Shown here piece after piece: positions 63,864-64,000 of a stretch of 64,000 nucleotides of DNA. The stretch comes from Paralichthys olivaceus (Eukaryota; Chordata; Actinopteri; Pleuronectiformes; Paralichthyidae), in assembly GCF_024713975.1 (NCBI RefSeq), contig NC_091098.1, positions 27,630,316 through 27,694,315 on the forward strand, written 5' to 3'. Numbering within the stretch: the stretch's first letter is position 1; every line of letters begins with the position of its first letter. The notes beneath the pieces are model-generated. The model worked only from the letters and a program-made list of their open reading frames with translations. It was not told the origin of the DNA and did not search any database. Made by a program: the position numbers and the translations under genes.

Positions 63864-63898
<35 letters not shown>
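63851..63898. repeat. (GAT)n trinucleotide repeat
   Basis: About 15 GAT triplets with one GAG interruption, in the cables intron near the window edge. Confidence 0.93.
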
Positions 63899-64000
63899 AT
63901 CGTCTGGTATAAGATAAACACAAATATGGCCACAACTCTGTGACACAGTTAGAGTCGCTGGGATTTTTTTTAAACTTCAGAAGTGCCTCTGAGCAGGATT

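Overview
The window is vertebrate nuclear DNA, almost certainly from a ray-finned (teleost) fish. Genes are split into many short exons with GT-AG introns, polyadenylation signals are eukaryotic, (TG)n/(CA)n microsatellites are everywhere, a hAT transposon is present, and one gene is a two-domain rhamnose-binding (SUEL-type) lectin, a family expanded in fish and absent from mammals in this form. There are no bacterial operons, tRNA/rRNA genes or CRISPR arrays. Exons were joined by eye from splice consensus, reading-phase continuity and remembered family sequences; no alignment was run.

Layout. 520-8044 (+): 3' part of a dnmt3b-type de novo DNA methyltransferase (end of PWWP, ADD, complete catalytic domain), with a 1,011-bp non-autonomous hAT element at 1227-2237 in one intron. 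9580-16279 (+): mapre1 (EB1, 258 aa) with a CRE-bearing promoter. 21018-35619 (+): acss2 (cytosolic/nuclear acetyl-CoA synthetase, 683 aa, plus a probable 45-nt cassette exon). 37900-40549 (-): rhamnose-binding lectin with two carbohydrate-recognition domains (224 aa). 43572-46743 (+): hsd17b10 (mitochondrial short-chain dehydrogenase, 260 aa). About 48.0-54.7 kb: a GTAACTTC-type satellite interrupted by a large palindromic repeat element. 57500-62910 (-): 3' part of a cables gene (cables2-like, C-terminal cyclin-box region, 335 aa visible), with a long 3' UTR to about 54.86 kb.

The genes do not form a pathway. dnmt3b, mapre1, acss2 and cables2 all have human counterparts on chromosome 20q, so the backbone is conserved synteny; the lectin and hsd17b10 (X-linked in human) break it. 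dnmt3b and acss2 both act on chromatin metabolism, but their proximity is probably ancestral linkage.

The most unusual property is the density of tandem repeats inside introns. Several arrays lie directly at splice sites and repeat splice-site-like sequence: donor-like units in the last hsd17b10 intron and acceptor-like units in acss2 intron 9. The last cables intron is an approximately 500-nt polypyrimidine array of exactly 582 nt with no stop codon, so retaining it would add 194 codons in frame. I see no obviously new enzymatic or defence system; the best leads are these splice-linked repeats, the palindromic element in the satellite, and two unusual dnmt3b segments (RGG-rich linker, C-terminal extension).
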